Of a DNA stretch of 63,650 nt, positions 34,049 to 43,269 are shown piece after piece. Numbering within the stretch: position 1 is the first letter of the stretch; every line of letters starts with the position of its first letter. The translations under genes were made by a program, and so were the position numbers. The notes under the pieces are model-generated. The model did not search any database, had not been told where the DNA came from, and saw only the letters and a list, made by a program, of their open reading frames with translations. The stretch comes from Neobacillus mesonae (lineage in GTDB: Bacteria > Bacillota > Bacilli > Bacillales > Cytobacillaceae), in assembly GCF_023715155.1 (NCBI RefSeq), contig NZ_JAMBNQ010000029.1, positions 1-63,650 of the forward strand. Direction: 5' to 3'.

Positions 34049-34732
34049 GTGAAAGAAAAAAATTTTCCTATCATTTTCGATTTAGATGGTACTTTATTTG
34101 ATTGTAAAGAGCTGACCAATCTTACATTTCCTAAAGTATTAGAAACGCTAAAGCAAAAATATCGGGACGAAATTCAAATAAATTTTGCAACAAATTATGA
34201 ACAATATCTTGGAATGGTGACAGAAGATATTTTTGCAGAGCTGCTGCCGAATGCCGGTAAAGAATTGATTCAAGAAGCAGCTCTTCTCTTAGTTGATGCA
34301 GAGTTTGAATACATACCGAAATCAGGAAAGCTTTTTCCCCATGCAGAAGAAACGCTGAAGGAGTTACACCAAGCAGGATATCCTCTGTTTATTGCAAGTA
34401 ACGGGAGTAAAGAATATGTACACAAAGTTTTAGAGGTATTTTCAATAGAAGGGTATTTTAAGGGGATTTATAGTGCCGGTGGTCAAGGAACAGAGAGCAA
34501 GGTTGATTTAGTCAGAATTTTGTTAGATGCCTATTCCTTTATGGGAAAGGGGGTAATCGCAGGCGACCGCCTTTCCGATATAGAGGCAGGCCGTAAAAAC
34601 CATTTAACAACTATTGGATGTCTCTATGGATTTGGAGATGTTAAGGAAACTTACCATGCTGATGTGAAAATTAATCGCATTGAGGATATCATACCAGTTA
34701 TAAAAACCTTATCGGAAAAGGGGTCGAAATAG
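34049..34732 (+). CDS. HAD-family phosphatase/nucleotidase
   Basis: 227 residues from GTG 34049 (MKEKNFPIIFDLDGTLFD) with AAAAGGTG at a proper spacing. HAD motifs: FDLDGTLFD (nucleophile Asp, motif I), IASNGSKEY (motif II), the lysine in TESKVDL (motif III) and AGDRLSDIEAG (motif IV). The helical cap between motifs I and II marks it as a subclass I phosphatase like phosphoglycolate phosphatase or 5'-nucleotidases. The substrate is not evident. Single gene. Confidence 0.87.
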   Translation: MKEKNFPIIFDLDGTLFDCKELTNLTFPKVLETLKQKYRDEIQINFATNYEQYLGMVTEDIFAELLPNAGKELIQEAALLLVDAEFEYIPKSGKLFPHAEETLKELHQAGYPLFIASNGSKEYVHKVLEVFSIEGYFKGIYSAGGQGTESKVDLVRILLDAYSFMGKGVIAGDRLSDIEAGRKNHLTTIGCLYGFGDVKETYHADVKINRIEDIIPVIKTLSEKGSK

Positions 34733-34974
34733 AGGATGACCTAATTGTCATTAAACAACACAACAAGGACAAAACTTCACAGGCGTTTTGTCAGCCTGGT
34801 ATTTACGAAGCTGTATGTTTTTAATTGAAAGCGGAATGAACTTAAAAGAAATTCTATAGAGGCGGTGTGCGGGGGCAGGTATCTGTATTTGAATAACTTA
34901 GGCACCTCTTTTGATTCTGGCCCCCATCTTTGAAATAATATAAGTATTCAAACTTTTGTAAGGGGTGATGCTTT

Positions 34975-35622
34975 GTGAAAGTATTTTTAATTGGTGCCAA
35001 TGGGCAGGTAGGAAAGCATATTGTCAAGTTATTGCAAACTAGTGATGAACATACATTGAGAGCTATGGTGCGCAGTGAAGAACAGGCCGAAGCTCTTAAA
35101 CAATCAGGGGTTGAAGCGGTTACTGCTAATTTAGAAGGCAGTGTCGATGATCTTGCAGCAGCAATGGAAGGGTGCGAAGCTGTTATTTTCTCAGCTGGTT
35201 CCGGGGGTAAAACAGGTCTGGATAAGACCTTGCTTGTAGACCTGGATGGTGCGGTAAAATCAATGGAGGCAGCGGAAAAAGCCGGGGCAATGCGCTATGT
35301 AATCGTCAGTGCTATCCAAGCTCATAACCGTGAAAGCTGGAAGGACAGTCCAATTAAACCATATATGGCTGCCAAACATTATGCAGACCGGATGCTTATT
35401 TCAAGTCCGTTAAATTATACAATCGTCCGCCCTGGAGGATTGCTCAATGAACCTGGTACAGGTAAAGTAATGGCTGCAGAGAATGTACAAAGAAGCTCAA
35501 TTCCGCGTGAGGATGTTGCCAAAACGGTAGTGGCCGCATTAACTGAAGAAAATACATTCCGCCGTTCATTTGACTTAATCTCAGGAGATACACCAATCGA
35601 AGAGGCTTTAAAATCAATTTAG
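34975..35622 (+). CDS. NAD(P)-binding oxidoreductase (YhfK-like atypical SDR)
   Basis: 215 residues from GTG 34975 after AAGGGGTGATG. The Rossmann start is VFLIGANGQVGKHIVKLL. Later VIFSAGSGGKTGLDKT and VSAIQAHNRESW precede KPYMAAKHYADRML, with the Tyr/Lys region altered as in atypical short-chain dehydrogenases. Length and pattern match B. subtilis YhfK. The role is unknown; relatives act in stress or flavin/quinone reduction. A weak terminator-like stem is at 35628-35660. The gap 34733-34974 holds one small stem (GACAAAAC/GTTTTGTC). Confidence 0.83.
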   Translation: MKVFLIGANGQVGKHIVKLLQTSDEHTLRAMVRSEEQAEALKQSGVEAVTANLEGSVDDLAAAMEGCEAVIFSAGSGGKTGLDKTLLVDLDGAVKSMEAAEKAGAMRYVIVSAIQAHNRESWKDSPIKPYMAAKHYADRMLISSPLNYTIVRPGGLLNEPGTGKVMAAENVQRSSIPREDVAKTVVAALTEENTFRRSFDLISGDTPIEEALKSI

Positions 35623-35699
35623 ATTAGCAAAAAGCGGGTTTTCTATAGACTCGCTTTTGGTATTTATCGGCTTCAAGAAACAATAAAGGGGCAATTGAC

Positions 35700-36674
35700 A
35701 TGGAAAGACTACATATTGCAAATCTGCCAACTCCGATTCAAAAATTGGACCATCTTGGTGAAGAGCTGGGAGTTAATCTCTATTTAAAACGCGATGATTT
35801 TACAGGAACGGAAGTAAGCGGAAATAAGGTAAGAAAACTTGAGTTTTCTGTTCAGGATGCGCTTCAAAAAGGGTGTGACACACTTATTACAGCGGGGGGC
35901 ATCCAGTCCAATCATTGCCGGGCAACGGCTGCCGTTGCCGCCAAGCTTGGATTAGGATGTGACCTTGTTATCAGAGGAGAGATTCCAACCCGCTTCGAAG
36001 GAAATCTGTTTATGGATAAAGCACTTGGTGCCCGAGTTCATTTGATCCCGCTCGAGGAATCCAGGGAAGAAAAAATGGATGCGATTGTTAAGAATCTGAA
36101 AGGACAGGGCTATAAACCATATGTGATTCCTGTAGGTGCTTCAAATGCTGTAGGGTCTTTGGGATATGCTGCAGCAATGGAAGAAATATCACGGCAGGAA
36201 AGCAGTTTGGGGATCCATTTTGACGAGATTGTCATTGCTGTTGGCTCAGGTGGAACGTATGCCGGTCTTTGGTATGCCAATCAGAAACAGGGAGCGCACC
36301 GAAAAATTCATGGTTTTGCTGTGGACCATAATACGGAAGTTTTTGTAGAAATCATTACAGAAATACTCAATGAAATGTATGACAATGCAGGCCTAAGAGC
36401 ACCGAAAGAATATAATGATATTTTGATAAATGACCAGTATATTGGCGATGGTTACGCCAAAAGCAGACCAGATGAGCTTGCTTTTATCATGAAAATTGCC
36501 CGGGAGAACGGATTTCTGCTTGATCCTGTTTATACAGGAAAAGCATTCTACGGATTAGTATCAGAAATTCAAAAAGGTTCTTTTAAAGATGCCAAAAACA
36601 TTCTCTTTATCCATACCGGAGGACTGCAGGGATGGACACATGCTCAAAGGGAAATGGCGCTGAAAATGTTATAA
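35700..36674 (+). CDS. D-cysteine desulfhydrase / ACC deaminase-like PLP enzyme
   Basis: 324 residues. It is a fold-type II PLP protein: the cofactor lysine is in VSGNKVRKLEF (about 50), the substrate loop is AGGIQSNHCRATAAVAA, and the phosphate cup is GSGGTYAGL. Its length and LYLKRDDFTG start match D-cysteine desulfhydrase (DcyD), which converts D-cysteine to pyruvate, H2S and ammonia. ACC deaminase is the main alternative in this family. Single gene with its own terminator. Confidence 0.85.
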   Translation: MERLHIANLPTPIQKLDHLGEELGVNLYLKRDDFTGTEVSGNKVRKLEFSVQDALQKGCDTLITAGGIQSNHCRATAAVAAKLGLGCDLVIRGEIPTRFEGNLFMDKALGARVHLIPLEESREEKMDAIVKNLKGQGYKPYVIPVGASNAVGSLGYAAAMEEISRQESSLGIHFDEIVIAVGSGGTYAGLWYANQKQGAHRKIHGFAVDHNTEVFVEIITEILNEMYDNAGLRAPKEYNDILINDQYIGDGYAKSRPDELAFIMKIARENGFLLDPVYTGKAFYGLVSEIQKGSFKDAKNILFIHTGGLQGWTHAQREMALKML

Positions 36675-36684
36675 AAATGACTTT

Positions 36685-36740
36685 GAATCAGTTCTATGCT
36701 GCTTCCTTTAATATAGAAGGAATGTAGACTGATTTTTTAC
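36685..36740 (+). terminator. Terminator after the desulfhydrase-like gene
   Basis: AATCAGT and ACTGATT outer arms with an inner TTCCTT/AAGGAA stem are followed by TTTTTTA. Confidence 0.7.
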
Positions 36741-36799
36741 TAATGTTAATCCTGGTAAGTAAGGAATACCGGTTATTGGTTATCCATCCCTACTGCCCA

Positions 36800-37055
36800 T
36801 TAATAGCCTAGATGGTAAAAAGACCCTGTTTCTATTACCCGTGTGGATGAAAAAAGAGGTCAACGGTAAAAGGAGCCGGTCTCTATTGCCCGTGAAGGCA
36901 GAAAAAGGCGGACAGCGGTAAAAAGTACTGGTTTCTATTGCCAAAGAAGGCAGAAAAAAGAGGCCGGCAGTAAGAAGGATCACCCTCTATTACCCGTGTG
37001 GGATGAAAAAAGCAGACAACGGTAAAAAGAACCAGTCTCACTGCCCATAGTGTCG
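36800..37055. repeat. Array of five 51-53 bp units, third unit type
   Basis: The block GGTAAAAAG recurs at 36814, 36865, 36917, about 36969 (degenerate) and 37021, so the period is 51-52 bp. Each unit continues with a CCGGTCTCTATTGCCCGTG-like part and GGCAGAAAAAG-like part. The sequence differs from the arrays at 113 and 3669, yet the spacing is the same. Related units reappear just left of the array at 63290. Confidence 0.75.
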
Positions 37056-37078
37056 GATAAAATCTCGAAAAAACGTTA

Positions 37079-37147
37079 GAAGCCTGGCACTACCCGAATA
37101 ATCGATATATTATCGACGAAATGCGGGTGGTGTCAGGCTCTTTTTTT
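37079..37147. repeat. GGTGCCTGGCACC-type dispersed hairpin, copy 1
   Basis: AGCCTGGCACTACCCG and CGGGTGGTGTCAGGCT are long near-perfect arms, with a second inner palindrome (CGATATATTATCG region), followed by TTTTTTTG. It probably also terminates any transcription entering the hrt operon. Other copies: 40996, 41846, 61183. Confidence 0.65.
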
Positions 37148-37178
37148 GTTCATTCTCCGTTCATATTCCAGTTATAAA
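37148..37178 (+). promoter_or_regulatory. HssR direct-repeat operator and -10 box
   Basis: GTTCATTCT-CC-GTTCATATT at 37148-37167 is a near match to the HssR direct repeat GTTCATATT-N2-GTTCATATT described upstream of hrtAB in Staphylococcus aureus. TATAAA at 37173-37178 is a possible -10 box, so bound HssR would sit in the -35 region. It lies about 45 bases before hrtB. Confidence 0.75.
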
Positions 37179-37210
37179 CTAAGGTTATCAACAAGCATGG
37201 AGGTATGAAG

Positions 37211-38245
37211 ATGAAGATGGCATGGAAAGAAATGAAGAAAAATAAGGTGAGATTTTTGATTTTAGGTTCCATTGTGTTTCTCGTAAGTCTGTTAACGTTT
37301 ATGATATCTGGGCTGGCAAATGGATTATCACAGGATAATGCCGCTTTAATTAAAAAGCTGCCGGAAGGCAAAATTTATATGACGAAAGAGGCAGATCAAA
37401 CTTATAATCTATCAAGTATAGATAAGAACCTCCAGGAGAGCATTTTAACCAAACATCCACATGCATCGGCCTTTTCCATCCAAATGGGATTCTTGAATGA
37501 CTTTAATGGGAAGCAAAGAAGTGTTGCTTTTGTGACATCGACTGATTCTAAGCTCTTTAAAAACGTAACAAGGGGAGAAGTCATACTGGATCGTTCGTTG
37601 GAAGAAAGTGGTATAAAAATTGGCGATACTTTAACGAACAATCAGCTTAACGGCAAGCTTAAGGTAAAGGGATTTGTGGAGGAGAGTAAATTCAGTCATG
37701 CACCAGTGGCCTATATTAATATGAAAGACTACCAAGAAATGTACCGAGTTCATGATATGCAGTTACTATTTATCCCTGGAGAGGGTCCTAAACAAGAATT
37801 CGCCGGTTTGCAGTCCTTTTCAAAGAATGAATTTCTTCAAACCATCTCGAGTTACAAGGCGGAACAAATGTCATTAAATATGATTATTTGGTTTCTAGTT
37901 GCCATTAGCGGCATGTTATTTGCAATCTTTTTTTACATGATGAACGTTCAAAAAATAGGGTTATATGGAATTTTGAAAGCAATCGGTGTAAAAACGATGA
38001 CTTTGTTTCAAATGATGTGGACACAAATGTTGTTTATAACCGTCTTGGCAATTTCAATATCTGCTGTCATCAGCCAGGTTTTTAATATGGCCGCACCTAA
38101 AGGAGTCCCTTTTCATTTAACTCTTGAAACTACCGGTCTATTGTCGTTGGTTTTCCTATTGATTGGTTTTATTGGGGCAACGTTTTCTGGTATACAGATT
38201 AAAAAGGTGGAACCATTGCAAGCAATTCAGCAAGGAGAGGTGTAA
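37211..38245 (+). CDS. hrtB: Heme efflux ABC transporter permease HrtB
   Basis: About 344 residues from ATG 37211, with GGAGG at seven bases' spacing; ATG 37205 is too close to it. It is an FtsX/MacB-type permease: an N-terminal membrane helix (VRFLILGSIVFLVSLLTFMI), a large outer domain (residues 45-225) and three C-terminal helices containing IGLYGILKAIGVKTMTLF and KKVEPLQAIQQGE. SYKAEQMSLNMIIW matches the staphylococcal HrtB pattern. With HrtA it expels toxic heme or heme products. It is the first gene of hrtB-hrtA-hssR-hssS. Confidence 0.85.
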   Translation: MKMAWKEMKKNKVRFLILGSIVFLVSLLTFMISGLANGLSQDNAALIKKLPEGKIYMTKEADQTYNLSSIDKNLQESILTKHPHASAFSIQMGFLNDFNGKQRSVAFVTSTDSKLFKNVTRGEVILDRSLEESGIKIGDTLTNNQLNGKLKVKGFVEESKFSHAPVAYINMKDYQEMYRVHDMQLLFIPGEGPKQEFAGLQSFSKNEFLQTISSYKAEQMSLNMIIWFLVAISGMLFAIFFYMMNVQKIGLYGILKAIGVKTMTLFQMMWTQMLFITVLAISISAVISQVFNMAAPKGVPFHLTLETTGLLSLVFLLIGFIGATFSGIQIKKVEPLQAIQQGEV

Positions 38246-38246
38246 G

Positions 38247-38927
38247 ATGGCCCTATTTACAATGGAGGAAATTCGAAAAAGTTTTACTAATGGTGAAGTG
38301 AAGGAAGAGATTTTAAAAGGAGTGAATCTTTCTCTTAGTGAAGGGGAGATAACGGCATTAGTTGGTGCATCAGGTTCCGGCAAAAGCACACTTTTGACCA
38401 TAGCGGCAGGATTGCAGCCTGCATCAGACGGCCGGGTGCTATTTGAAGGAAAAAACTTAACCAAGTTTAGTGCTGAACAAGTTCGTAAAATCCGGGCAGA
38501 GAAATTTGGCTTTGTCTTTCAATTTGCTCATTTGGTTTCTTTTCTCACAGTAGAAGAACAATTAATGCTGATGCTGGATGTGGCAGAATCTAAAAAAAAT
38601 AAACGTGAACAAAAAAAGGAAATACATCAAATACTAAAATTAGTAGGAATGGATCATCGGAAGAATGCCTATCCATCTTCATTATCCGGCGGGGAAAAGC
38701 AGCGTGTTGCCATTGCGCGCGCTATTATTCATAAGCCCAAAGTTCTATTTGCAGATGAACCAACGGCAAGCTTGGATTCAAAACGGTCAAAAGATGTAAT
38801 GACGTTAATCCTAAATGTAACGAGAACCCTTAACATTACAACACTAATGGTGACACATGATGAAGAAATGCTTCCATTTGCAGACCATATCATTAAAATG
38901 AGTGATGGACAGGTTTTACAAAGCTAG
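38247..38927 (+). CDS. hrtA: Heme efflux ABC transporter ATPase HrtA
   Basis: 226 residues from ATG 38247 (MALFTMEEIRKSF), with AAGGAGAGG overlapping the end of hrtB. ABC motifs: Walker A GASGSGKST, Q-loop FVFQFAHLVSFL, signature LSGGEKQR, Walker B VLFADEPTASLD and H-loop VTHDEE. It is the MacB/LolD-type ATPase of the heme-detoxification pump. Spacing of one base after hrtB indicates coupling. Confidence 0.88.
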   Translation: MALFTMEEIRKSFTNGEVKEEILKGVNLSLSEGEITALVGASGSGKSTLLTIAAGLQPASDGRVLFEGKNLTKFSAEQVRKIRAEKFGFVFQFAHLVSFLTVEEQLMLMLDVAESKKNKREQKKEIHQILKLVGMDHRKNAYPSSLSGGEKQRVAIARAIIHKPKVLFADEPTASLDSKRSKDVMTLILNVTRTLNITTLMVTHDEEMLPFADHIIKMSDGQVLQS

Positions 38928-38942
38928 ATAGGAGCAATTTTT

Positions 38943-39623
38943 ATGACTGCAATTTTAATCGTTGACGATGATAAAAATATTTTAAAGCTGCTGGATATTC
39001 ATTTAGTGAAACAGGGCTATAAAGTATTCCAGGCAAAAGACGGAATGGAAGCATTAGAAATCCTTCGGAAAGAATCATGCGATTTAGCGGTAGTGGATGT
39101 AATGATGCCGTTCATGGATGGGTATACATTAACAAAAGAAATTAGAAATCTATATGATATACCGGTCATTCTTTTAACTGCCAAAAGCCAAATCGAGGAT
39201 AAAGAACTGGGATTTCAAGCAGGAACAGATGATTATTTAGTTAAACCCTTTGAACCAAAGGAATTAAGCTATCGGATAAAAGCTTTGCTAAGGCGGTACG
39301 ATCATCAAGCGGATGAATCGATTCTGCGTACGGGCAATACAACGATAAATCAAAAGAGCTACGAGGTTCAGATTGGGAACCGGTCATATCTCTTACCTTT
39401 AAAGGAATTTGAGCTCTTATCCTATCTTATTTCACATCCCAGGCAGGTGTTTTCCAGGGAGCACTTAATTGAACAAATATGGGGGTTGGATTTTCAAGGG
39501 GATGAGAGAACGGTCGATGTTCATATCAAAAGACTAAGACAGCGATTTTCTAAACTGACAGATGACTTCCAAATAAAAACTGTACGCGGTGTGGGCTACC
39601 TTTTGGAGGTCCAGCGTAAATGA
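38943..39623 (+). CDS. hssR: Heme response regulator HssR (OmpR family)
   Basis: 226 residues. The receiver domain has the acidic pocket VDDD (7-10), phospho-acceptor D52 (VVDVMMP) and K101 (LVKPFEP). The C-terminal winged-helix domain (about 128-222) has LPLKEFELLSYL and GDERTVDVHIKRLRQRF, which closely follows staphylococcal HssR. It is expected to bind the GTTCATATT direct repeat found upstream of hrtB and to activate the operon, including its own gene. Confidence 0.88.
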   Translation: MTAILIVDDDKNILKLLDIHLVKQGYKVFQAKDGMEALEILRKESCDLAVVDVMMPFMDGYTLTKEIRNLYDIPVILLTAKSQIEDKELGFQAGTDDYLVKPFEPKELSYRIKALLRRYDHQADESILRTGNTTINQKSYEVQIGNRSYLLPLKEFELLSYLISHPRQVFSREHLIEQIWGLDFQGDERTVDVHIKRLRQRFSKLTDDFQIKTVRGVGYLLEVQRK

Positions 39624-40993
39624 AAACACTCTATATAAAATTCGTTGTTATGACCATTGGAATGATGGTTCTCAGCTTTATCTTTGCGTTTGTTATCTCA
39701 AATACCTATTATCAGGAAAAATTAAAGTCTTATAATGATCTAAAAAATACAAAAGTAGCACAAGAAATGGCTTCTTTTGCTGAAAGCCACCCAGAGATCA
39801 GTCTGACGGAATATTTAGAAAGTCTATCATCGGCAGGATACCAAATTTGTCTCGTTAATGATCAAGGAAACCAAACTTTTTTTGGTGAATCTTTCAGGGA
39901 CGACCGACTGGCTGATTCAACCAAAGAATTTGTATTGGATGGTCATATTTATCATGGCATACTGCATTTTCCCCAGAAAACATTTGTCACCGGATTTTTT
40001 GCAAATGAATTAATGAATACAATAGGAGTGCCGCTCAAATATAATGGTGAAAACTTTGGGCTTTTTATGAGACCTAATATTAAATTTCTTTTTAACGAGA
40101 TGCATGTTTTATTTGGCTGGATTCTTGGAATATCGATTGCGTTAACGATTATCATGGTGATTATTGTGACAAGATATTTAGTTAAACCTATTTCCAACCT
40201 TACTAACGCAACAAAATCACTAGCAAATGGCCGATTCAATGTGGAATTAGATATTAGACGGCATGATGAGTTAGGGGAACTTTCCCATAGTTTTTTACGA
40301 ATGGCAAGACAATTGGAACAAATGGATGAAATGAGGAAGGAATTTATTTCAAATATTTCACATGACATCCAGTCACCGTTATCAAATATTAAAGGATACA
40401 CCAATTTACTAGAAAGTGATGTCATTAGCAAAGAAGAAAAGGATCAATATATCACCATTATTAATGATGAAATTAAAAGGCTTTCCAGTTTGACGAAGCA
40501 ATTATTGCTGCTTGCTTCATTAGAGCAGAATGAGCATGTTTTGACAAAAAAGTCAATTAATGTTGGTACCCAATTAAAGGATCTTATCCGTAATAATCAA
40601 TGGGCTATAGGTGAAAAGGAATTAATGTTAAGTTATTCCTTGCCAGATGTAGAGATAATGGGTGATCCTTCTCTATTAAATACGGTTTGGGATAATCTTT
40701 TATCAAATGCGATTAAATATAATAAACCAAATGGGGGTATCGAAATCTCCATTAAAGAGAAGGGGCATTCCGTGTATATTATTTTTGAAGATACTGGGAT
40801 TGGGATGAAACAGGAGGATGCAGAAAGGATCTTTGACCGCTTTTACCGGGCAGACAAGGCACGAACTACTGAGGGGACAGGTCTAGGTTTATCTATCATC
40901 AAAACCATTATTCATCTGCATGACGGCCAGATTCGTGTTACCAGTAAAGAGGGGGAAGGGACTATTTTTATAGTAGAGCTGCCAATTCAATAA
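39620..40993 (+). CDS. hssS: Heme sensor histidine kinase HssS
   Basis: 457 residues, overlapping hssR by ATGA. Two membrane helices (about 8-28 and 163-185) enclose an outer sensor domain of about 130 residues that shares FFGESFRDD and FVTGFFANE patterns with staphylococcal HssS. HAMP follows (TRYLVKPISNL). H248 is the phospho-histidine (ISHDIQSPL, in place of the more common SHEIKTPL). N, G1, F and G2 boxes are seen as NLLSNAIKY, EDTGIGM, FDRFYRAD and GTGLGLSI. It senses heme-related stress and phosphorylates HssR. Confidence 0.88.
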   Translation: MKTLYIKFVVMTIGMMVLSFIFAFVISNTYYQEKLKSYNDLKNTKVAQEMASFAESHPEISLTEYLESLSSAGYQICLVNDQGNQTFFGESFRDDRLADSTKEFVLDGHIYHGILHFPQKTFVTGFFANELMNTIGVPLKYNGENFGLFMRPNIKFLFNEMHVLFGWILGISIALTIIMVIIVTRYLVKPISNLTNATKSLANGRFNVELDIRRHDELGELSHSFLRMARQLEQMDEMRKEFISNISHDIQSPLSNIKGYTNLLESDVISKEEKDQYITIINDEIKRLSSLTKQLLLLASLEQNEHVLTKKSINVGTQLKDLIRNNQWAIGEKELMLSYSLPDVEIMGDPSLLNTVWDNLLSNAIKYNKPNGGIEISIKEKGHSVYIIFEDTGIGMKQEDAERIFDRFYRADKARTTEGTGLGLSIIKTIIHLHDGQIRVTSKEGEGTIFIVELPIQ

Positions 40994-40995
40994 AT

Positions 40996-41056
40996 GGGTC
41001 CCAGGCACCACCCTAATGTCGATGCAAAGCCGGCAGCATCAGGGTGGTTCTTGGCA
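40996..41056. repeat. GGTGCCTGGCACC-type dispersed hairpin, copy 2
   Basis: CCCAGGCACCACCCT and AGGGTGGTTCTTGGCAC form arms around a loop that contains GCCGGC. It sits between the convergent hssS and thioesterase genes and may act as a two-way terminator. Confidence 0.6.
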
Positions 41057-41809
41057 CTATTTGATTATAATGAAGGATTTAAACACAACGCTTTGGGTTG
41101 ACTGATTTTCACCTTCAATGTAGATTATATTTTCATCCAATTTGGAAATATCCTTAAAGAGTGCGAGAGAATCTCCAGGTAAGGCTTCTTGGTTAAAATT
41201 GATATCAATAGATTGAATGGAATGGTTTTTCAAGTCCTCGACCTGAAAACAATCCATAATATAGTCAACATATTTGGAGTTGTTTATATGACCATTAAAA
41301 TCAATATCACTATATCCAATAATTTTCTTATAAGCCGGCTCCAGCTTCCCAAAATGCTTTAGTTTTTCCAGTCTGCCTTCCATTACACGTTCAGTTATGT
41401 TTACTTGGAAGGGGAACTCAACTAATTCCGTGCGCTTTAATTTTCTCTCTTTAATATCCATAATCACCCATTTGGATACAGCTCGAACGATGATATTGCC
41501 ATTTGCATCTTTTACAAGGTAATCACGGTTAAATTCAATCTTACTTGGTTTAAGCGCCCAAGTTTCAATGGTAATCTCCTCATCCCAGCTTGGCATCCGA
41601 ATAATTTCTACACGAATCCGGGTTAAAACCCAAGCTGCTCCAAACTTTTTTTCCAAAGTTTCAATTCCAAATCCATGACTTTCAGCATCAAGGCTTGCAA
41701 CATCTTGAAAGTAGCTGAACAACGTACTTAATTTCAGCTTTTTGTTAAAGTCAACGTCTCTCAAATCAATATGGCAGTTTCTTTTAAAAACGGATGAAAC
41801 AGATTCCAT
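41057..41809 (-). CDS. Acyl-ACP thioesterase (FatA/FatB-like)
   Basis: 250 residues from ATG 41809 (MESVSSVFKRNCHIDLRDVD), eight bases after GGAG; the ATG two codons upstream is too near it. Two hot-dog halves are seen: the first (about 8-135) with RDVDFNKKLKLSTLFSYFQDVA and the second (about 150-248) with YSDIDFNGHINNSKYVDYIMD. This is the acyl-ACP thioesterase layout (PF01643). The enzyme releases free fatty acids from acyl carrier protein. It is single; its stop abuts a hairpin repeat. Confidence 0.85.
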   Translation of the reverse strand: MESVSSVFKRNCHIDLRDVDFNKKLKLSTLFSYFQDVASLDAESHGFGIETLEKKFGAAWVLTRIRVEIIRMPSWDEEITIETWALKPSKIEFNRDYLVKDANGNIIVRAVSKWVIMDIKERKLKRTELVEFPFQVNITERVMEGRLEKLKHFGKLEPAYKKIIGYSDIDFNGHINNSKYVDYIMDCFQVEDLKNHSIQSIDINFNQEALPGDSLALFKDISKLDENIIYIEGENQSTQSVVFKSFIIIK

Positions 41810-41845
41810 TTCCATTACTCCTTTGCATGGTGTTCTTCTATTATA

Positions 41846-41915
41846 CAAAGGAATGGGTTCTAGGCACCACTTTCAAATGGTCTCAGTAAAATTTGGGAGG
41901 TGTCACCCTATCAAT
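41846..41915. repeat. GGTGCCTGGCACC-type repeat, degenerate copy 3
   Basis: GGGTTCTAGGCACCACTTT and GGGAGGTGTCACCCT are the recognisable arms, with weaker pairing than the other copies. It lies between two minus-strand genes. Confidence 0.45.
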
Positions 41916-41922
41916 ACCTCCC

Positions 41923-43269
41923 TTAAAGCACCCCGCCAAAAAGCCAGTAAACCCAATAATAGAGAATCACTAATGTAAATAATGTGGCTGGCGGAATGAC
42001 TGCCAGGGTGATTTTAATATATTCCCACCAGGTAATCTTTACTTTACCTTTTCTTACAATATGCATCCACATAAGTGTGGCGAGTGTTCCCATCGGCAGC
42101 AACAGTGATCCCATGTCACTGCCTATCACCGTTGCCAGGTAGGCAATTTTTAAGGTGAGTGAATCCAGATTCATTTGGACTAATGTAAGAGTTCCTACCA
42201 TTAGGGCAGGGTGATTGTTAAAAATATTGGAGAGGATTGATAATAGCACCCCCATCAATACGCTTGCATAGAGAAGGCTCCCAGAAACTAAAGGATGCAT
42301 GAATTGAACGAGCCATTCTGTTAGGCCGATATTATTTAATCCATAAATAATTACATACATACTAAAGGCAAAAACGATAATATACCAAGGGGTTTTTTTC
42401 AGCATGTCATTAGGGGGTATTTTTAAATGAACCCATCTCCATCCTAAAAGAATTAACGAGCCAATAACTGCCATGATTGAAATAGGAATATTTAAGAAGG
42501 ATGCGGCAAAGAGACTAAGGCGGACAGCAAATACAAATAATAGAACGTTCCTCATGAATTTGGAGCGCTCCTTCACGGTCGTATGTTCGACAATGCTGGG
42601 CTTGAGAGGATGATAGGATGGTTGTGTTAACCCTTTGACTCTAGTCGGTATTTTTTTTGGAAGTACCTTTTTAAAACGAAGAAATAATAACCAAGTTAGC
42701 AGCAGCAGCCCAAGTGATGCGGGAACAAACATCATGGCTGTATGCAGGTATAAATCCATGTGGACGATTTTGAGGGCGATTAAATTGACAATGTTACTTA
42801 CACCAATAGGGGCGCTTGATGCAGTAGCTATTAAAGCTCCAGATAATAAATAGGGAACTTTTTGCTGGTTTTTTAACCCCATGTTATTTAATAGCATTAC
42901 CAGGATAGGAGTGGTAATTAATATACTGCCATCGTTGTTAAAGAAAAGGGTCATGAGGAAGCATAGAAGATTAACATACCAAAATAAACGGATCCCGGAT
43001 CCTTTCGCTTTTTCCGCGAGTTTTTCCGCTGCCCAATGAAAGAACCCAAAGCTTTCCAGAACATTGGCCATAACAATGGTTGCCACGATTGTAATGGCAG
43101 CACCGCTGATCGTTTCTGTTATCATCCCCAGATCCTGTAATGAAACACTCCCGCAAAGTACAATAATAATCGCACCGATTGTAGCAGGTATTGCTTCATT
43201 TATGCCTTTTGGTCTCCAGAGTATAAATACTAATGTCATCAAAAACGTAAAGATTGTAATCCAAAACAC
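41923..43269 (-). CDS. arsB: ArsB-like arsenical/anion pump membrane protein
   Basis: 448 residues, 11-12 hydrophobic segments. Family patterns: FFNNDGSILITTPILV (about 110), ALIATASSAPIGVSNIVNLIAL (about 145), NIFNNHPALMVGT and the C-terminal IGSDMGSLLLPMGTLATLMWMH, as in ArsB-type arsenite exporters of the ion transporter superfamily. The start is GTG with GGAAGGAGGG upstream. No arsR or arsC gene is adjacent, so arsenite export is likely but not proved by context. A related NhaD/citrate-type role is the alternative. Confidence 0.75.
   Translation of the reverse strand: MFWITIFTFLMTLVFILWRPKGINEAIPATIGAIIIVLCGSVSLQDLGMITETISGAAITIVATIVMANVLESFGFFHWAAEKLAEKAKGSGIRLFWYVNLLCFLMTLFFNNDGSILITTPILVMLLNNMGLKNQQKVPYLLSGALIATASSAPIGVSNIVNLIALKIVHMDLYLHTAMMFVPASLGLLLLTWLLFLRFKKVLPKKIPTRVKGLTQPSYHPLKPSIVEHTTVKERSKFMRNVLLFVFAVRLSLFAASFLNIPISIMAVIGSLILLGWRWVHLKIPPNDMLKKTPWYIIVFAFSMYVIIYGLNNIGLTEWLVQFMHPLVSGSLLYASVLMGVLLSILSNIFNNHPALMVGTLTLVQMNLDSLTLKIAYLATVIGSDMGSLLLPMGTLATLMWMHIVRKGKVKITWWEYIKITLAVIPPATLFTLVILYYWVYWLFGGVL

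Noticed and set aside
41923..43269. Calling the pump a complete ars resistance operon
   Set aside because: No ArsR or ArsC is near; only the membrane protein supports arsenic export.
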